DNA of 64,000 bases from Alphaproteobacteria bacterium (GCA_021775995.1 JAJFGS010000013.1:372001-436000); one strand, 5' to 3'; shown: positions 51,352-61,674, counted from the stretch's first letter. Notes: generated by a model from the letters alone, not told the origin. Program-made: numbers and translations.

Positions 51352-51774
51352 ATGTCAAAAAATTATCTTTCCTTTATGAATAGAAGCACACTGATTTCAA
51401 AAAATATTACGGTATTGGGGCATCGAACTTCGGTTAGGTTAGAGCCAGATATGTGGAAGGAATTAAAAAATATTTCTAAACGCGAAGCGTGTTCTGTCCA
51501 TGATTTATGTTCTTTGATTAGCTTAAGAAAAGCAGAAAATACATCTTTGACGGCAGCTATTCGGGTTTTTCTGATGTTATATTTTCGTGCAGCGGCGACG
51601 GAAGAGGGGCATGGTAAAGCGGGGCATGGTAATTTTCAAAATATGAAACGTCGTGCTGGCGTGGCCGCGGATTGGTCAGCACTTGAACATCAAAGAGAAA
51701 TGGAAGATCGCTTTACACCTCATCTAAGAGAATTAGAAAATAACGTTGCTAATGAAAGTCGAACTTCGTCGTAG
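51352..51774 (+). CDS. Ribbon-helix-helix domain protein
   Basis: ATG 51352 is chosen (TGGAG eight bases upstream; the track starts at 51289), giving 140 residues. The centre TVLGHRTSVRLEPDMWKELKNISKREACSVHDLCSLI matches the RHH_4-type ribbon-helix-helix domain (HRTS.RLEP..W..L..I..RE). Such proteins in alphaproteobacteria are small DNA-binding or uncharacterised regulators. The C-terminal region (GHGKAGHGNFQ...) is charged. Convergent with accA, six bases apart. Target unknown. Confidence 0.75.
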   Translation: MSKNYLSFMNRSTLISKNITVLGHRTSVRLEPDMWKELKNISKREACSVHDLCSLISLRKAENTSLTAAIRVFLMLYFRAAATEEGHGKAGHGNFQNMKRRAGVAADWSALEHQREMEDRFTPHLRELENNVANESRTSS

Positions 51775-51780
51775 TTTATT

Positions 51781-52725
51781 TTAAGACCTACCAAAAGCCA
51801 AAAACTTTTTTCGGCGCGCGGCTTTTAGTTTGTCGGTATCCCATGGTGATAATTGATTAAGGCCAGTGGCAATTTGTTTTGCAACATTATCAATTGTTTT
51901 TTGCTTTGCGCGATGGGCACCACCAATAGGTTCTTTAATAATGCCATCGATTAATCTTAGATCATAAATATCTTGTGCTGTGATTTTCAATGCGGCGGCG
52001 GCATCAGCAGCATATTCTGCGCTACGCCATAAAATAGAAGCACATCCTTCAGGAGAAATGACGGAATAGATAGAATGTTCTAACATGTAAATACGGTCAG
52101 CTACTGCAATAGCAATCGCACCACCTGATCCACCTTCACCAATGATAACGGAGATGATGGGTACTTTAATGTTGAGGCAAGTCTCAATAGATTTTGCGAT
52201 GGCTTCGGCTTGACCACGTTCTTCCGCACCCATACCAGGGTAAGCCCCAGCGGTATCAACCAATGTAATAATAGGAAGCTCAAAGCGTTCAGCCATTTTC
52301 ATCAGGCGTTGTGCCTTACGATACCCTTCAGGGCGTGCCATACCAAAGTTATGCTTTACGCGGCTCTCTGTGTCATGCCCGCGTTCTTGCCCCATAATCA
52401 CGACGGCCTGCCCTTGGAAGCGGCCAAGGCCGCCTTGCATCGCATCATCATCAGCAAAATTACGGTCACCAGCGAGAGGTGTGTAATCTGTAATCATACC
52501 GTTGATATAGTCCATATAATGAGGTCGGTCTTGATGACGGGCAACTTGTACTTTTTGTGCGGGTGTTAATTTGGCATAAGTTTGATTAAGAAGCTTATCA
52601 ACTTTATTTTCCATGCGTGTGACTTCGGCAGCAATATCAACACCAGCATCGCCTTCAACATTACGTAACTCTGCAATCTTACCTTCAAGCTCTAGGATAG
52701 GTTTTTCGAATTCAAGTCGGCTCAT
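51781..52725 (-). CDS. accA: Acetyl-CoA carboxylase carboxyltransferase subunit alpha
   Basis: With AccD it transfers the carboxyl group from biotin to acetyl-CoA, the first step of fatty acid synthesis. 314 residues. Diagnostic: FEKPILELEGKIAELR at the start, RPHYMDYINGMITDYTPLAGDR, VIMGQERGHD, NFGMARPEGYRKAQRLMKMAERF, LVDTAGAYPGMGAEERGQAEAIA and the biotin-side GEGGSGGAIAIAVADRIYMLEHSIYSVISPEG. Ribosome site GGAAAA. It is encoded downstream of xerD on the same strand with a 204-base gap. Confidence 0.96.
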   Translation of the reverse strand: MSRLEFEKPILELEGKIAELRNVEGDAGVDIAAEVTRMENKVDKLLNQTYAKLTPAQKVQVARHQDRPHYMDYINGMITDYTPLAGDRNFADDDAMQGGLGRFQGQAVVIMGQERGHDTESRVKHNFGMARPEGYRKAQRLMKMAERFELPIITLVDTAGAYPGMGAEERGQAEAIAKSIETCLNIKVPIISVIIGEGGSGGAIAIAVADRIYMLEHSIYSVISPEGCASILWRSAEYAADAAAALKITAQDIYDLRLIDGIIKEPIGGAHRAKQKTIDNVAKQIATGLNQLSPWDTDKLKAARRKKFLAFGRS

Positions 52726-52929
52726 TTAGGTTTTTCCATTTTTTGTTTTACGTCGTTATTCTTCGCTCGCGTAATCATAATACGCATCGCTCATCTTGCC
52801 TAGTAGAACAAAAAAGCGAAATACCTAAATCAGGATAAGCATCATATTATTGAACAAAACATAGCAAATCAGGCAATGTGACACAAGGTCAGCACCGCCC
52901 GATTGAATTAGTTATATAGTCTTAAAAGA

Positions 52930-53922
52930 TTACTTATCGCCGCTTTTCTTGGCAATTGGGTGATTTTCTTCAACTGTTTCTTTAAGACCTTCGCTCATAA
53001 TATGAGTATAGATTTGCGTTGTTGCAATATCTGCATGGCCAAGCATTTTTTGAACAGAACGTAAGTCTGCACCACGGCTCAATAGATGTGTTGCGAATGC
53101 GTGACGAAGGATATGCGGACTAACGCGACCTTCTTCAACTTCTGCATCGCGAGCAAGGTCTTTCAATAATTGTGCAAAACGCTGACGAGTCAAATGACCG
53201 CTTTCAGACGTTTTAGACGGGAAGAAAGATTTTTCTTGTGCAGTTTTGTTTTCAATCCCAATGAATTGCTCACGAACAGCCAAATAGTTTTTGATAGCTT
53301 TTTGTGCTGGTTCAGAAACAGGGATCATACGCTCACGTCCACCTTTACCTTCAATCATTAGGAATTCTGTATTCTCACCGATTGCTGACATTGGTAATCC
53401 AACAAGCTCAGAAACACGAAGACCTGTTGCATAAAGCATTTCAAGCAAACAAACCAAACGAACACTATCTGCTCCGCCACCTTCGCCTGCTGTTTTAATC
53501 AACTGGGCAACTTCAGCTTCGCTTAAAGTTTTTGGCAATGTACGGCCTTGTTTAGGGCTTTCAATTGTTGTTGTTGGATCATCAGGACGCGCATCTTCAG
53601 ATACAAGATAGCGATAATATTGACGCATTGCAGATAAGCGGCGAGCCACTGTACGAACAGCAATTTGCGATTTATTTTCACCTTTTGTATGAATTTTGTG
53701 TGTCAGATACTCGATGTAAGCTTTCAACTCTTCAGTTGTCGCTTTATTGAGGTCAGATTTCTTTTCCTTACGCAGATATTGTGTAACATCCGCAAGATCA
53801 CGCCAGTAAGCCTGACGTGTGTTCATAGCCGCACCGCGTTCTGCGGTAAGCATATCTAGAAAAGCCTCCACAGTTGCGTGTAGATCTGGTTTCGGCATTT
53901 TTGGGCGTCCTGGACGAGCCAT
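52930..53922 (-). CDS. xerD: Tyrosine recombinase XerD
   Basis: Site-specific recombinase resolving chromosome dimers at dif together with XerC. 330 residues. SAM-like N-terminal DNA-binding domain (VEAFLDMLTAERGAAMNTRQAYWRDL) and catalytic domain with Arg in LYATGLRVSELVGL, Lys in IEGKGGRERMIPV, HILRHAFATHLLSRGADLRSVQKMLGHA and nucleophile Tyr in TTQIYTHI. AAAGGAG precedes the ATG. It lies next to accA and aroK, a common alphaproteobacterial neighbourhood, which argues for XerD rather than a mobile integrase. Confidence 0.93.
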   Translation of the reverse strand: MARPGRPKMPKPDLHATVEAFLDMLTAERGAAMNTRQAYWRDLADVTQYLRKEKKSDLNKATTEELKAYIEYLTHKIHTKGENKSQIAVRTVARRLSAMRQYYRYLVSEDARPDDPTTTIESPKQGRTLPKTLSEAEVAQLIKTAGEGGGADSVRLVCLLEMLYATGLRVSELVGLPMSAIGENTEFLMIEGKGGRERMIPVSEPAQKAIKNYLAVREQFIGIENKTAQEKSFFPSKTSESGHLTRQRFAQLLKDLARDAEVEEGRVSPHILRHAFATHLLSRGADLRSVQKMLGHADIATTQIYTHIMSEGLKETVEENHPIAKKSGDK

Positions 53923-53935
53923 AGTATTTTCTCCT

Positions 53936-55366
53936 TTAGTTTTTATAGAACATCATCAAATTTGCTAATTCTTCTTTAGCGATCTGATAAGTCTGATCAA
54001 TTAACCCCACTTTACTCAAGTCATTCAACACATTAAATGTCTTTTCCTCCGACATATCCACCGAAGATTGTACCCAAGCACTGTTTTCAATATTACTCAA
54101 CATAATCAATAAACTCAGACCGGCATAATTATTATTAATCGTTTTGTCTAGCCAATCTAACTGATTTCCTACTGCAGAAAGACTGCCATCAGAACTCATA
54201 CTTACATGTTTTTCATAAACATTTGCTGGATTATTGGAAAATTCGGATGATTTGTCAAGCAATGATTTCAAAAAATTAACTTTTTTTTCACTTTTGGCAG
54301 ATAACAGGGTGTAAGCAGAGCTTAATTGGTCGTCAGAAATCACTATATTCTCTGCCATAGGCTGTATTATGCCAAAGTATTGTAAGTAAAAGTAATTTTC
54401 CGGATTTTCCAATGCCAATTCTTCAAGTTTTTTTAACTCTGGAAAAGGGATATTTTGTCCTAGTTTTAGCCTGTGGAAAATTAGATTTATAATGTCATCT
54501 TGCGTACGTTTATCGAGTGATTCTGCATACTCTTGTAGTTTATCGGGCAAAGGTGACTCAGGGAGTATGGCCTGTTGAGTGGCAATTTGGGTTAAAGTGG
54601 TTAAGGAACCAGCAGGAAATGCAGAATCTTTCATAAAGGTTTTAACGATGCGTGGCGGAATTTGGGTATTAATATCAAAGTTTTTATAGTCAATACGGCT
54701 ATTTGAAGAGAGTAATGCAAGTTCTAGGGTCGATAATTCAGACAATCGACTGATATCATTAGCAGATATTTTAAATTCGCTATCTTTGTATATATTTTCA
54801 AGCGTTTCGCTGTTTTCAAAATTTGCTGTAGAGGCTACGGCAGATCCAATTTCTATACCACATATAGTATCAAGCTGATTCCAAAATTTTGTATTGTCAA
54901 AACGTTTACTAAGGACTTTTTCTTCTAAGCAGGCAGAAGCCAGTCCATTTTCAAGTAAAGTTAATAAAATCCCAGTTTGAGCGAGAAGATTGTTATCTTC
55001 TGGGTCTTCAACCGACATTGAGTAAAGGCGCAGAGCCTGTTCCCATTGACCCATTTCAATCAGTTTTTGCAATCTTAATGTCAGGAAATGATTATCTTCA
55101 CTGGGGTCAATGTCATCTTTAATGCCACTGACATCGTAAACAGAAAGAAGCACGTTGATTTTAATTTGCTGTAGGCTTCTTAAGGGCGCATCAGCGGGCA
55201 GATTTTTAAGAAGGTAAGTAATTTCAGAGCGTGGTTGTTTGTGCCACAAAGTTTTGGGTAAAGCCCCATTTGAATCACCGCGAAGTAAGCCAACACCTTC
55301 TTCATAAGCGAGCACCGTTGAGGGAATAAGACATAGTGTGAAAAGGGCAAGTAAAGCGAAGCGCAT
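53936..55366 (-). CDS. Secreted helical protein of unknown function
   Basis: A 476-residue protein with a cleavable signal peptide (MRFALLALFTLCLIPSTVLA-YE). The mature part is rich in helices with TPR-like spacing (IEMGQWEQALRLYSM, LAQTGILLTLLENGLASACLEEKVLSKRF). Proteins with this layout, an N-terminal W.... L...LP..... L..... LL segment and helical repeats, are commonly encoded between xerD and aroK in alphaproteobacteria, but have no assigned function that I know. Likely periplasmic. Directly downstream of the small ORF at 55371 and 13 bases upstream of xerD. Confidence 0.72.
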   Translation of the reverse strand: MRFALLALFTLCLIPSTVLAYEEGVGLLRGDSNGALPKTLWHKQPRSEITYLLKNLPADAPLRSLQQIKINVLLSVYDVSGIKDDIDPSEDNHFLTLRLQKLIEMGQWEQALRLYSMSVEDPEDNNLLAQTGILLTLLENGLASACLEEKVLSKRFDNTKFWNQLDTICGIEIGSAVASTANFENSETLENIYKDSEFKISANDISRLSELSTLELALLSSNSRIDYKNFDINTQIPPRIVKTFMKDSAFPAGSLTTLTQIATQQAILPESPLPDKLQEYAESLDKRTQDDIINLIFHRLKLGQNIPFPELKKLEELALENPENYFYLQYFGIIQPMAENIVISDDQLSSAYTLLSAKSEKKVNFLKSLLDKSSEFSNNPANVYEKHVSMSSDGSLSAVGNQLDWLDKTINNNYAGLSLLIMLSNIENSAWVQSSVDMSEEKTFNVLNDLSKVGLIDQTYQIAKEELANLMMFYKN

Positions 55367-55370
55367 GTGT

Positions 55371-55508
55371 TTATTTTTTAAAATGATCGGCTGTAAAGGT
55401 ATCTGTTTTTTCAGTTTGACGGACAGGAATATCGGTTATCGCAAAATAGCCGAATCCACCGATGAGGATTAGTAAAAGCGCGAAAGATAATATTTTTACG
55501 AATGTCAT
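55371..55508 (-). CDS. Small membrane protein of 45 residues (absent from ORF track)
   Basis: A frame shorter than the track's limit: MTFVKILSFALLLILIGGFG... one N-terminal membrane helix, then a polar tail ending FTADHFKK. AAGGG lies seven bases before ATG 55508, and the stop is four bases before the start of the secreted helical protein, so the two are coupled. Small proteins of this form, a helix followed by ..DIP.P, occur at this locus in other alphaproteobacteria (memory only). It probably acts with the secreted protein. Confidence 0.65.
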   Translation of the reverse strand: MTFVKILSFALLLILIGGFGYFAITDIPVRQTEKTDTFTADHFKK

Positions 55509-55615
55509 TTTAGTACCCTTAATAATTTCCCGAATCCTTTAAGATTACTGCACAATAAAGAAGCAATCTAACGAATGCAATTGAACTTTTTACTGTTCTA
55601 TGGCAATAGAAGCAA

Positions 55616-56179
55616 ATGGATATAAATTTAAAAATAGAGTTTATACGTAAAAGGTTGAGGCGACCAGTTGTTTTTGTTGGCCTCATGGGGGCAGGCAAAA
55701 CATCGTTAGGTAAGGCCCTTGCAGCATCTTTAAAGTTAGAATTTGTAGATTCTGATGATATTATTACGGCGCATGAAGGTTCTTCTATCCCAGAAATTTT
55801 TGAAAAATCAGGTGAAGCGCATTTTAGAGATTTAGAGCGCCAAACACTTCTTGATTTGGCACAGGACAAAGATGTTAAAATTATAGGGACAGGCGGTGGA
55901 GCCTTTATGAATGATGAAACGCGTGAAACTATTCAATCAAACGCATTATCTCTATTCTTGAATGCCCATTTGGATGTTTTGGTAAAACGTATTGGTTCAG
56001 GAGAAGGGCGACCTTTATTTGACGGAAAACCCCCTGAGGAGGTTTTGGCCGAGCTTATTAAGGAGCGTTATCCTATCTATGAAGAGGCGCATATGTCTGT
56101 TGCAACATATGATGAGCCAATAGAGGAAACTTTGAATAGAGTGCAGCAAACCCTATACAGTCACCTTATGGCTGGGTAA
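55616..56179 (+). CDS. aroK: Shikimate kinase
   Basis: Phosphorylates shikimate in the chorismate pathway. 187 residues. Walker A GLMGAGKTSLGKALA, the shikimate-binding DSDD motif (EFVDSDDIITAHEG), FRDLERQTL, GTGGGAFMNDETR and RPLFDG are the family signatures. A 20-residue N-terminal extension precedes the core, normal for alphaproteobacterial AroK. It begins a run aroK-aroB-corC-like with gaps of 9 bases and a one-base overlap. Confidence 0.94.
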   Translation: MDINLKIEFIRKRLRRPVVFVGLMGAGKTSLGKALAASLKLEFVDSDDIITAHEGSSIPEIFEKSGEAHFRDLERQTLLDLAQDKDVKIIGTGGGAFMNDETRETIQSNALSLFLNAHLDVLVKRIGSGEGRPLFDGKPPEEVLAELIKERYPIYEEAHMSVATYDEPIEETLNRVQQTLYSHLMAG

Positions 56180-56188
56180 TATTATTCC

Positions 56189-57304
56189 ATGACGGACAAT
56201 ACAAAGACAGTTCATGTAGATTTAGGAGAACACTCCTATGATATTCATATTGGTAAGGGGTTGCTTGAGCGTGCCGCTGAGTTAATTCCAGAAAATTTTT
56301 TAAATAAAAAAACTTTCATTCTTTATGATGAAAATACATATCCCTACGTGCAAGTTTTGGAAGAGGCTTTAGCAGGTAAAGTTCAAGACTCAAAAACACT
56401 GAGCCTTAAAGGTGGCGAGCAAACAAAATCTTACGATGGTTTACAAAAGACACTTGATTGGTTGCTTGATAATAAAGTGGATCGTCAAAGCGTTTTGATT
56501 GTGGTTGGCGGTGGCGTTATTGGCGATCTCGGTGGTTTTGCCGCTTCAATTGTTATGCGTGGCATTCCATTTATTCAAGTACCAACAACTTTATTGGCGC
56601 AGGTTGATAGTTCTGTCGGTGGTAAGACCGGCATTAACACCGTGCAAGGTAAAAATTTAGTCGGAAGTTTTTATCAGCCAAAAATGGTGCTCTGTGATAT
56701 CGGAACGCTTGGTACTTTACCTGAACGCGAATTACAGGCGGGCTATGGAGAGGTTGTAAAGTATGGGTTCATTAATGATGTTTCGTTTTTTGAGTGGTTG
56801 GAGAAAAACAGTGAAAAAGTTTTAAGTTTAGAAAGTGAAGAAGTAATCCATGCCATTGAAACATCTTGTAAGGCAAAGGCGGATATTGTTGCCGCAGATG
56901 AAAAGGAAAAGGGACAACGTGCATTGCTTAATTTGGGACATACTTTTGCTCACGCTTTAGAGGCGTCGGCGTGTTATGATGGTCGGTTATTGCATGGCGA
57001 AGCTGTTGCGATTGGTATGATGATGGCGTTTGATTTGTCTTTAAAAATGGGGCTTTGCTCTCAAGAAGACCCTGGCCATGTTTCTGACCATTTAATAAAA
57101 TGTGGGTTAAAAACAAAAGCGTCTGAAATTACCCCTCATTTAAAACAAAGTGCAGCAGAAATTGTTGAATTAATGGCGAGTGATAAAAAAATGATGGATG
57201 ATAAAATTGGATTTATATTAACACGCGGTATTGGGCAGGCATTTCAAACATACGATGTTAATTTGGATGATGTAACACAGATTGTTGAAGAAAGTTTAAA
57301 ATAA
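56189..57304 (+). CDS. aroB: 3-dehydroquinate synthase
   Basis: Converts DAHP to 3-dehydroquinate, NAD- and zinc-dependent. 371 residues. Signatures: LKGGEQTKSYDGLQKTLDWLLDNKVDRQSVLIVVGGGVIGDLGGFAAS, PTTLLAQVDSSVGGKTGIN, ELQAGYGEVVKYG, LLNLGHTFAHALEA and LHGEAVAIGM. The zinc ligands Glu and both His are present. Its stop overlaps the next start by one base (TAATG). Sits directly after aroK. Confidence 0.96.
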   Translation: MTDNTKTVHVDLGEHSYDIHIGKGLLERAAELIPENFLNKKTFILYDENTYPYVQVLEEALAGKVQDSKTLSLKGGEQTKSYDGLQKTLDWLLDNKVDRQSVLIVVGGGVIGDLGGFAASIVMRGIPFIQVPTTLLAQVDSSVGGKTGINTVQGKNLVGSFYQPKMVLCDIGTLGTLPERELQAGYGEVVKYGFINDVSFFEWLEKNSEKVLSLESEEVIHAIETSCKAKADIVAADEKEKGQRALLNLGHTFAHALEASACYDGRLLHGEAVAIGMMMAFDLSLKMGLCSQEDPGHVSDHLIKCGLKTKASEITPHLKQSAAEIVELMASDKKMMDDKIGFILTRGIGQAFQTYDVNLDDVTQIVEESLK

Positions 57305-58572
57305 TGAGTTTATGGGTTTCAGCAGGAATTGTTTTTGTTCTTCTTTTATTGTCAGGCTTTTTTTCAGGTTCTGAAACGGCTTTAACAGCAGCCTCTAAAT
57401 CACGGCTTCATAATCTAGAAAAAGAGGGCAATAAGCGCGCGGGGTTGGTCAATAAAATTCGTGAACGTAAAGACCGTATGATTGGGGCTTTATTGTTAGG
57501 AAATAATTTGGTCAACATTTTGGCTTCAGCCTTTGCGACTAGTGTTCTGATTGGTGTGTTTGGTGAAGCGGGCGTTGTTTATGCAACATTAATTATGACG
57601 ATGTTGGTTTTGATCTTTGCTGAAGTTCTGCCAAAAACTTATGCGATGAAACATGCAGATAGCATGTCGATGGCAATTGCCCCGATTATGCGTGTGGTTA
57701 TATGGTTGTTTTTTCCTATTGCAGAAATCGTCAATAAAATTGTTAGCTTTGCGCTTAGATTGTTTGGCGCAGATATGAGTAGCGCATCTGGTGGATCGCA
57801 CATGGAAATTTTACGTGGTGTGATTGAGCTCCATGAAGGTGCAGATGACGAAACGCAAACCCAACGCGCCATGTTGCGTTCTATTCTTGATTTATTTGAG
57901 GTTGATATCGAAGAAATTATGACGCATCGAAAAAATGTTTTGATGTTGGATGCGTCTGATCCTATCGAAAAGATTATTGAAGAGGCGCTCGATAGTCCTT
58001 ACACGCGGATGCCTGTTTATAGTGAAACAACAGATAATATTGTTGGTGTTTTGCATGCCAAAGCCTTAATGCGTGAGATTAAGATGCGTGAGCGTAATCG
58101 AGAAGATATGGATACGCTTGATATTCAAGACTTAGTCACTGACCCGTGGTTTGTTCCCGAAACAACCATGCTGGATGAGCAATTGCAGGCGTTTAAATCC
58201 CGCAAAGAACATTTTGCTGTGGTTGTGGATGAGTATGGAAGTTTCATGGGAATTGTCACGCTCGAAGATATCTTAGAAGAAATTGTTGGTGAAATTGATG
58301 ATGAACATGATGAAACGGTCATAGGGGTGCGTAAACAAGCCGATGGTAGTTATATGGTGGATGGAGATGTGACCATTCGTGATTTAAATCGTGAATTTGA
58401 ATGGGAATTACCCGATGATGAAGATTATTCTACCGTGGCAGGCTTGATTATTCATGAAGCGCAAACCGTGCCAGAAAAGGGGCAAAGTTTCAGCTTTTAT
58501 GGGTTTCGATTTGATATTATGAAGCGTCAGCGTAATCAACTGGGGTTGATTAAGGTGAGAGCGCCTAAATAA
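57304..58572 (+). CDS. CNNM/CorC-like membrane protein (HlyC/CorC family)
   Basis: A 422-residue protein: an N-terminal DUF21/CNNM membrane domain with about four helices (FVLLLLSGFFSGSETALTAASKSRLHNLEKEGNKRAGLV; LLLGNNLVNILASAFATSVLIG; residues 1-160), a CBS pair (about 200-330: VLMLDASDPIEKIIEEALDSPYTRMPVYSETTDNIVGVLHAKAL and FAVVVDEYGSFMGIVTLEDILEEIVGEI), and a CorC_HlyC domain at the end. Relatives are magnesium/cobalt efflux or transport regulators. Overlaps aroB by one base, so coupled with the aro genes, a recurrent arrangement. Confidence 0.92.
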   Translation: MSLWVSAGIVFVLLLLSGFFSGSETALTAASKSRLHNLEKEGNKRAGLVNKIRERKDRMIGALLLGNNLVNILASAFATSVLIGVFGEAGVVYATLIMTMLVLIFAEVLPKTYAMKHADSMSMAIAPIMRVVIWLFFPIAEIVNKIVSFALRLFGADMSSASGGSHMEILRGVIELHEGADDETQTQRAMLRSILDLFEVDIEEIMTHRKNVLMLDASDPIEKIIEEALDSPYTRMPVYSETTDNIVGVLHAKALMREIKMRERNREDMDTLDIQDLVTDPWFVPETTMLDEQLQAFKSRKEHFAVVVDEYGSFMGIVTLEDILEEIVGEIDDEHDETVIGVRKQADGSYMVDGDVTIRDLNREFEWELPDDEDYSTVAGLIIHEAQTVPEKGQSFSFYGFRFDIMKRQRNQLGLIKVRAPK

Positions 58573-58576
58573 CTTA

Positions 58577-58604
58577 TTGACATAACCTACAGTTTCGTTA
58601 GTGT
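58577..58604 (+). promoter_or_regulatory. TTGACATAA motif upstream of the gene at 58691
   Basis: TTGACATAACC with TAGTGT 16 bases after the -35 box. The -10 is weak, but the motif is shared with four other small-gene leaders. Confidence 0.4.
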
Positions 58605-58690
58605 CCTTCTTTTAAAGGAAGACTAAGTATTAAGTCGTGAGTATTAAGTCGAGTGATAAGTAAAATTTTTGTCTTAAAAGGAGTAGTAAA

Positions 58691-58948
58691 ATGTATTTAG
58701 AGTTTAATGAGGAATCGGTTAAAACCCTTTTCAGTGTAGCTGAGGTTGAACCTCTGCCAGGGGCTCCTAAAGCGGTTACTAAGGTTTTTGGTGGCTGTGC
58801 TGATAATGGTAGTTACCAAGCGAGGGCAATACGTATGCCTTACGACTCTTTTATAAAATACGTGAATGAAGAGCTAGCTAGAGAAAATAATAATATTGGT
58901 ATTGTTAGAATGCATGGTCCTGATTATGAGGCTTTAACAAAAGGCTAA
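58691..58948 (+). CDS. Small hypothetical protein
   Basis: An 85-residue soluble protein ([31 protein letters not shown]...). It has a strong ribosome site AAAGGAG, and its leader (AAAGGAGTAGTAAAATG) closely resembles that of the duplicated small genes at 17842 and 18255, including a TTGACATAA motif upstream. Its TAA overlaps the convergent secA stop codon. No domain recognised. Confidence 0.6.
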   Translation: MYLEFNEESVKTLFSVAEVEPLPGAPKAVTKVFGGCADNGSYQARAIRMPYDSFIKYVNEELARENNNIGIVRMHGPDYEALTKG

Positions 58949-61674
58949 CTTACTTTTCCGTGACAATGTTTAAATTTATTGTCTGAACCGCAAGGGCAGG
59001 GAGCATTACGAGAAACTTTACCCCATGTTTCTGGATTTTCTTTATCAAATTCTATTTTATTTGGAAAAGGCTTAACAGCCGCCGCATTTGGCATGCCGGC
59101 TCCTTGACGTGGCGTTCCCATGAGAGCGGGATCCATACGACCTTCGTTGGTTCTTTGTCGATGTTTTTGATCGAGAGATTCTATCACATTCGGATCGACG
59201 TTAATCTCAACAAGGCTCAAAGTTTGTGTTACCAATTCCCGAAGTTTATTGAGCATCTCTTCAAAAAAAGCGAAGGCTTCAGCTTTATATTCATTGAGTG
59301 GATCACGTTGTCCAAAGGCACGTAAGTTAATGCCTTGGCGTAAATGATCAAGCGAAAGAAGATGTTCTTTCCAGTTTTGATCTAAAATTTGCAAGACAAA
59401 AGATTTTTGTAAATGCCGCCAATTATCTAGACCTGCAATGTCCTTTTTTTCTTTAAACTTTCTGTCTGAGCGCTCAATGATACGTTCTAATATTTCATTA
59501 TCGGCGATGCCTTCTTCTTTTGCCCAATCAGCGATAGGCAAATCAAGATTAAGCAAGCGGTGACACTCATTTGTTAAAGTTTCGATGTCCCATTGTTCGG
59601 CATATGCCTTTTCTGGAATGCAACGATAGACAAGATCTTCGATGACGTTATAACGCATTTCATCGACAAGCTCGTCAAGATCTTCCCCAGCGTCCATAAT
59701 TTCACGGCGTTGATCATAGATAACTTTTCGTTGATCATTCATCACGTTGTCAAACTTCAGTAAGTTTTTACGTACTTCAAAGTTTTGTTGTTCAACACGG
59801 CCTTGTGCTTTTTCCAAAGCTTTGGAAAGCCAAGGGTGGGTGAGGGCTTCGCCTTCTTTAAGCCCTATATTACTACTCAGTAAGGAAGCCATTTTATCGG
59901 CGGCAAAGATGCGCATTAAATCATCTTCGGTAGAAAGGAAGAATGCTGTAAATCCTGGATCTCCTTGACGGCCTGCACGACCACGAAGTTGATTATCAAT
60001 GCGGCGGGATTCATGACGCTCTGTTCCCATGACGCACAAACCACCGGCTTCATATACGATCTCTCTGTTTGCGGCAATTTCAGCTTTGATTTTTTCAATG
60101 GCTTCTTTTTTGCCTTCATCTGACCAATCATCTTCAACTTCATTAGCTATACGCATATCTAAGTTACCGCCAAGTTGAATGTCTGTTCCACGTCCTGCCA
60201 TGTTGGTCGCGATTGTTACAGCACCCGGTGCTCCTGCTTGAGCAATAATGAAGGCTTCTTGTTCGTGATAGCGCGCATTTAAAACATTATGTTTTACTTT
60301 TCGTTTTTTAAGAAGTGACGAAAGAATCTCTGATTTTTCGATCGATGTTGTTCCCACCAAAACAGGTTGATTACGTTCCTGACAGTCATGAATAAAGGCG
60401 GCGATAGCTTCAAATTTTTCATCAAAAGATTTATAAATTTTGTCATCATCGTCAATACGAGCAACAGGTTTGTTTGTTGGAATTTCAATGACGCCGAGGT
60501 TATAAATTTGAGAAAATTCTTCAGCTTCGGTTAAGGCCGTTCCTGTCATTCCTGATAGTTTAGGATAGAGACGGAAGTAGTTTTGGAAGGTGATGGAAGC
60601 CAATGTTTGGTTTTCATTTTGAATTTCAACGCTTTCTTTGGATTCCAATGCTTGATGAAGTCCATCAGAGTAACGGCGTCCTTCCATCATACGACCTGTG
60701 AATTCATCAATGATAATAACTTTACCGTCTTTAACGATATAATCTGTATCTAATGAGAAAATTTTATGGGCACGTAAAGCCTGCGCTACATGGTGGACAA
60801 GTGAAATATTATGCGGGTCATATAGATTGCCGCTTTCAATTAGTCCGTGTTTTTCTAAAAGAGCTTCAACTTTTACATTGCCTGCTTCATTTAGATTAAC
60901 AGTCCGTGTTTTTTCATCTAATTCATAATCATCAGAATCTAATTCAGGGATGAGGACATTTACTTTATTATAAAGTTCTGTTGAACCTTCGGATGGCCCA
61001 GAGATGATAAGTGGTGTTCTCGCTTCATCTATTAAAATTGAGTCAACTTCATCAACAATAGCAAAATTGAAATCTCGCTGTACCATGTCTTCTAGACGGA
61101 ATTTCATGTTGTCGCGTAAGTAATCAAAGCCAAATTCGTTGTTTGTTCCGTAGGTAATGTCACAAGCATAAGCTTTGCGGCGTTCGCTATCAGGCATATT
61201 CGCTATAATACAATCGCATGTTAGACCAAGGAAATTATAGATTTCTGCCATCCATGCAGAGTCACGGCTGGCAAGATAGTCATTGACCGTTACAATATGA
61301 ACGCCTTTACCTTCGATGGCATTTAAATAAGCGGCGAGGGTGGAAACAAGAGTTTTACCTTCTCCCGTTTTCATTTCAGCGATTTTACCATGATGAAGGC
61401 ACAACCCACCAACGAGTTGAACATCAAAATGACGTTGTTCTAGAGTACGTTTTGCAGCTTCGCGGACAGTTGCAAATGCTTCTGGCATTATGTCATCAAG
61501 GCTTTCGCCATCCTGAATACGAATGCGGTATTCTATGGTTTTTGCCTGAAGCTCAGCATCAGAGAGCTTTTCAAAATCAGGCTCTAAGTCGTTAACAGGT
61601 GCAATTAATGCACTTAGGCGTTTTAATTCCCGATCATTGCTTGAGCCAAATATTTTTTGCGCCAATTTTAACAC
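58945..61674 (-). CDS. secA: Protein translocase ATPase SecA
   Basis: Motor of Sec-dependent export. The track runs to a TTG at 61752; GTG 61674 ([20 protein letters not shown]) fits the family start and gives 909 residues. Landmarks: [20 protein letters not shown] (Walker A), [21 protein letters not shown] (DEAD), [35 protein letters not shown], and the C-terminal zinc finger [14 protein letters not shown]. Reads away from the parvulin gene. The stop overlaps that of the convergent small gene. Confidence 0.96.
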   Translation of the reverse strand: MLKLAQKIFGSSNDRELKRLSALIAPVNDLEPDFEKLSDAELQAKTIEYRIRIQDGESLDDIMPEAFATVREAAKRTLEQRHFDVQLVGGLCLHHGKIAEMKTGEGKTLVSTLAAYLNAIEGKGVHIVTVNDYLASRDSAWMAEIYNFLGLTCDCIIANMPDSERRKAYACDITYGTNNEFGFDYLRDNMKFRLEDMVQRDFNFAIVDEVDSILIDEARTPLIISGPSEGSTELYNKVNVLIPELDSDDYELDEKTRTVNLNEAGNVKVEALLEKHGLIESGNLYDPHNISLVHHVAQALRAHKIFSLDTDYIVKDGKVIIIDEFTGRMMEGRRYSDGLHQALESKESVEIQNENQTLASITFQNYFRLYPKLSGMTGTALTEAEEFSQIYNLGVIEIPTNKPVARIDDDDKIYKSFDEKFEAIAAFIHDCQERNQPVLVGTTSIEKSEILSSLLKKRKVKHNVLNARYHEQEAFIIAQAGAPGAVTIATNMAGRGTDIQLGGNLDMRIANEVEDDWSDEGKKEAIEKIKAEIAANREIVYEAGGLCVMGTERHESRRIDNQLRGRAGRQGDPGFTAFFLSTEDDLMRIFAADKMASLLSSNIGLKEGEALTHPWLSKALEKAQGRVEQQNFEVRKNLLKFDNVMNDQRKVIYDQRREIMDAGEDLDELVDEMRYNVIEDLVYRCIPEKAYAEQWDIETLTNECHRLLNLDLPIADWAKEEGIADNEILERIIERSDRKFKEKKDIAGLDNWRHLQKSFVLQILDQNWKEHLLSLDHLRQGINLRAFGQRDPLNEYKAEAFAFFEEMLNKLRELVTQTLSLVEINVDPNVIESLDQKHRQRTNEGRMDPALMGTPRQGAGMPNAAAVKPFPNKIEFDKENPETWGKVSRNAPCPCGSDNKFKHCHGKVS

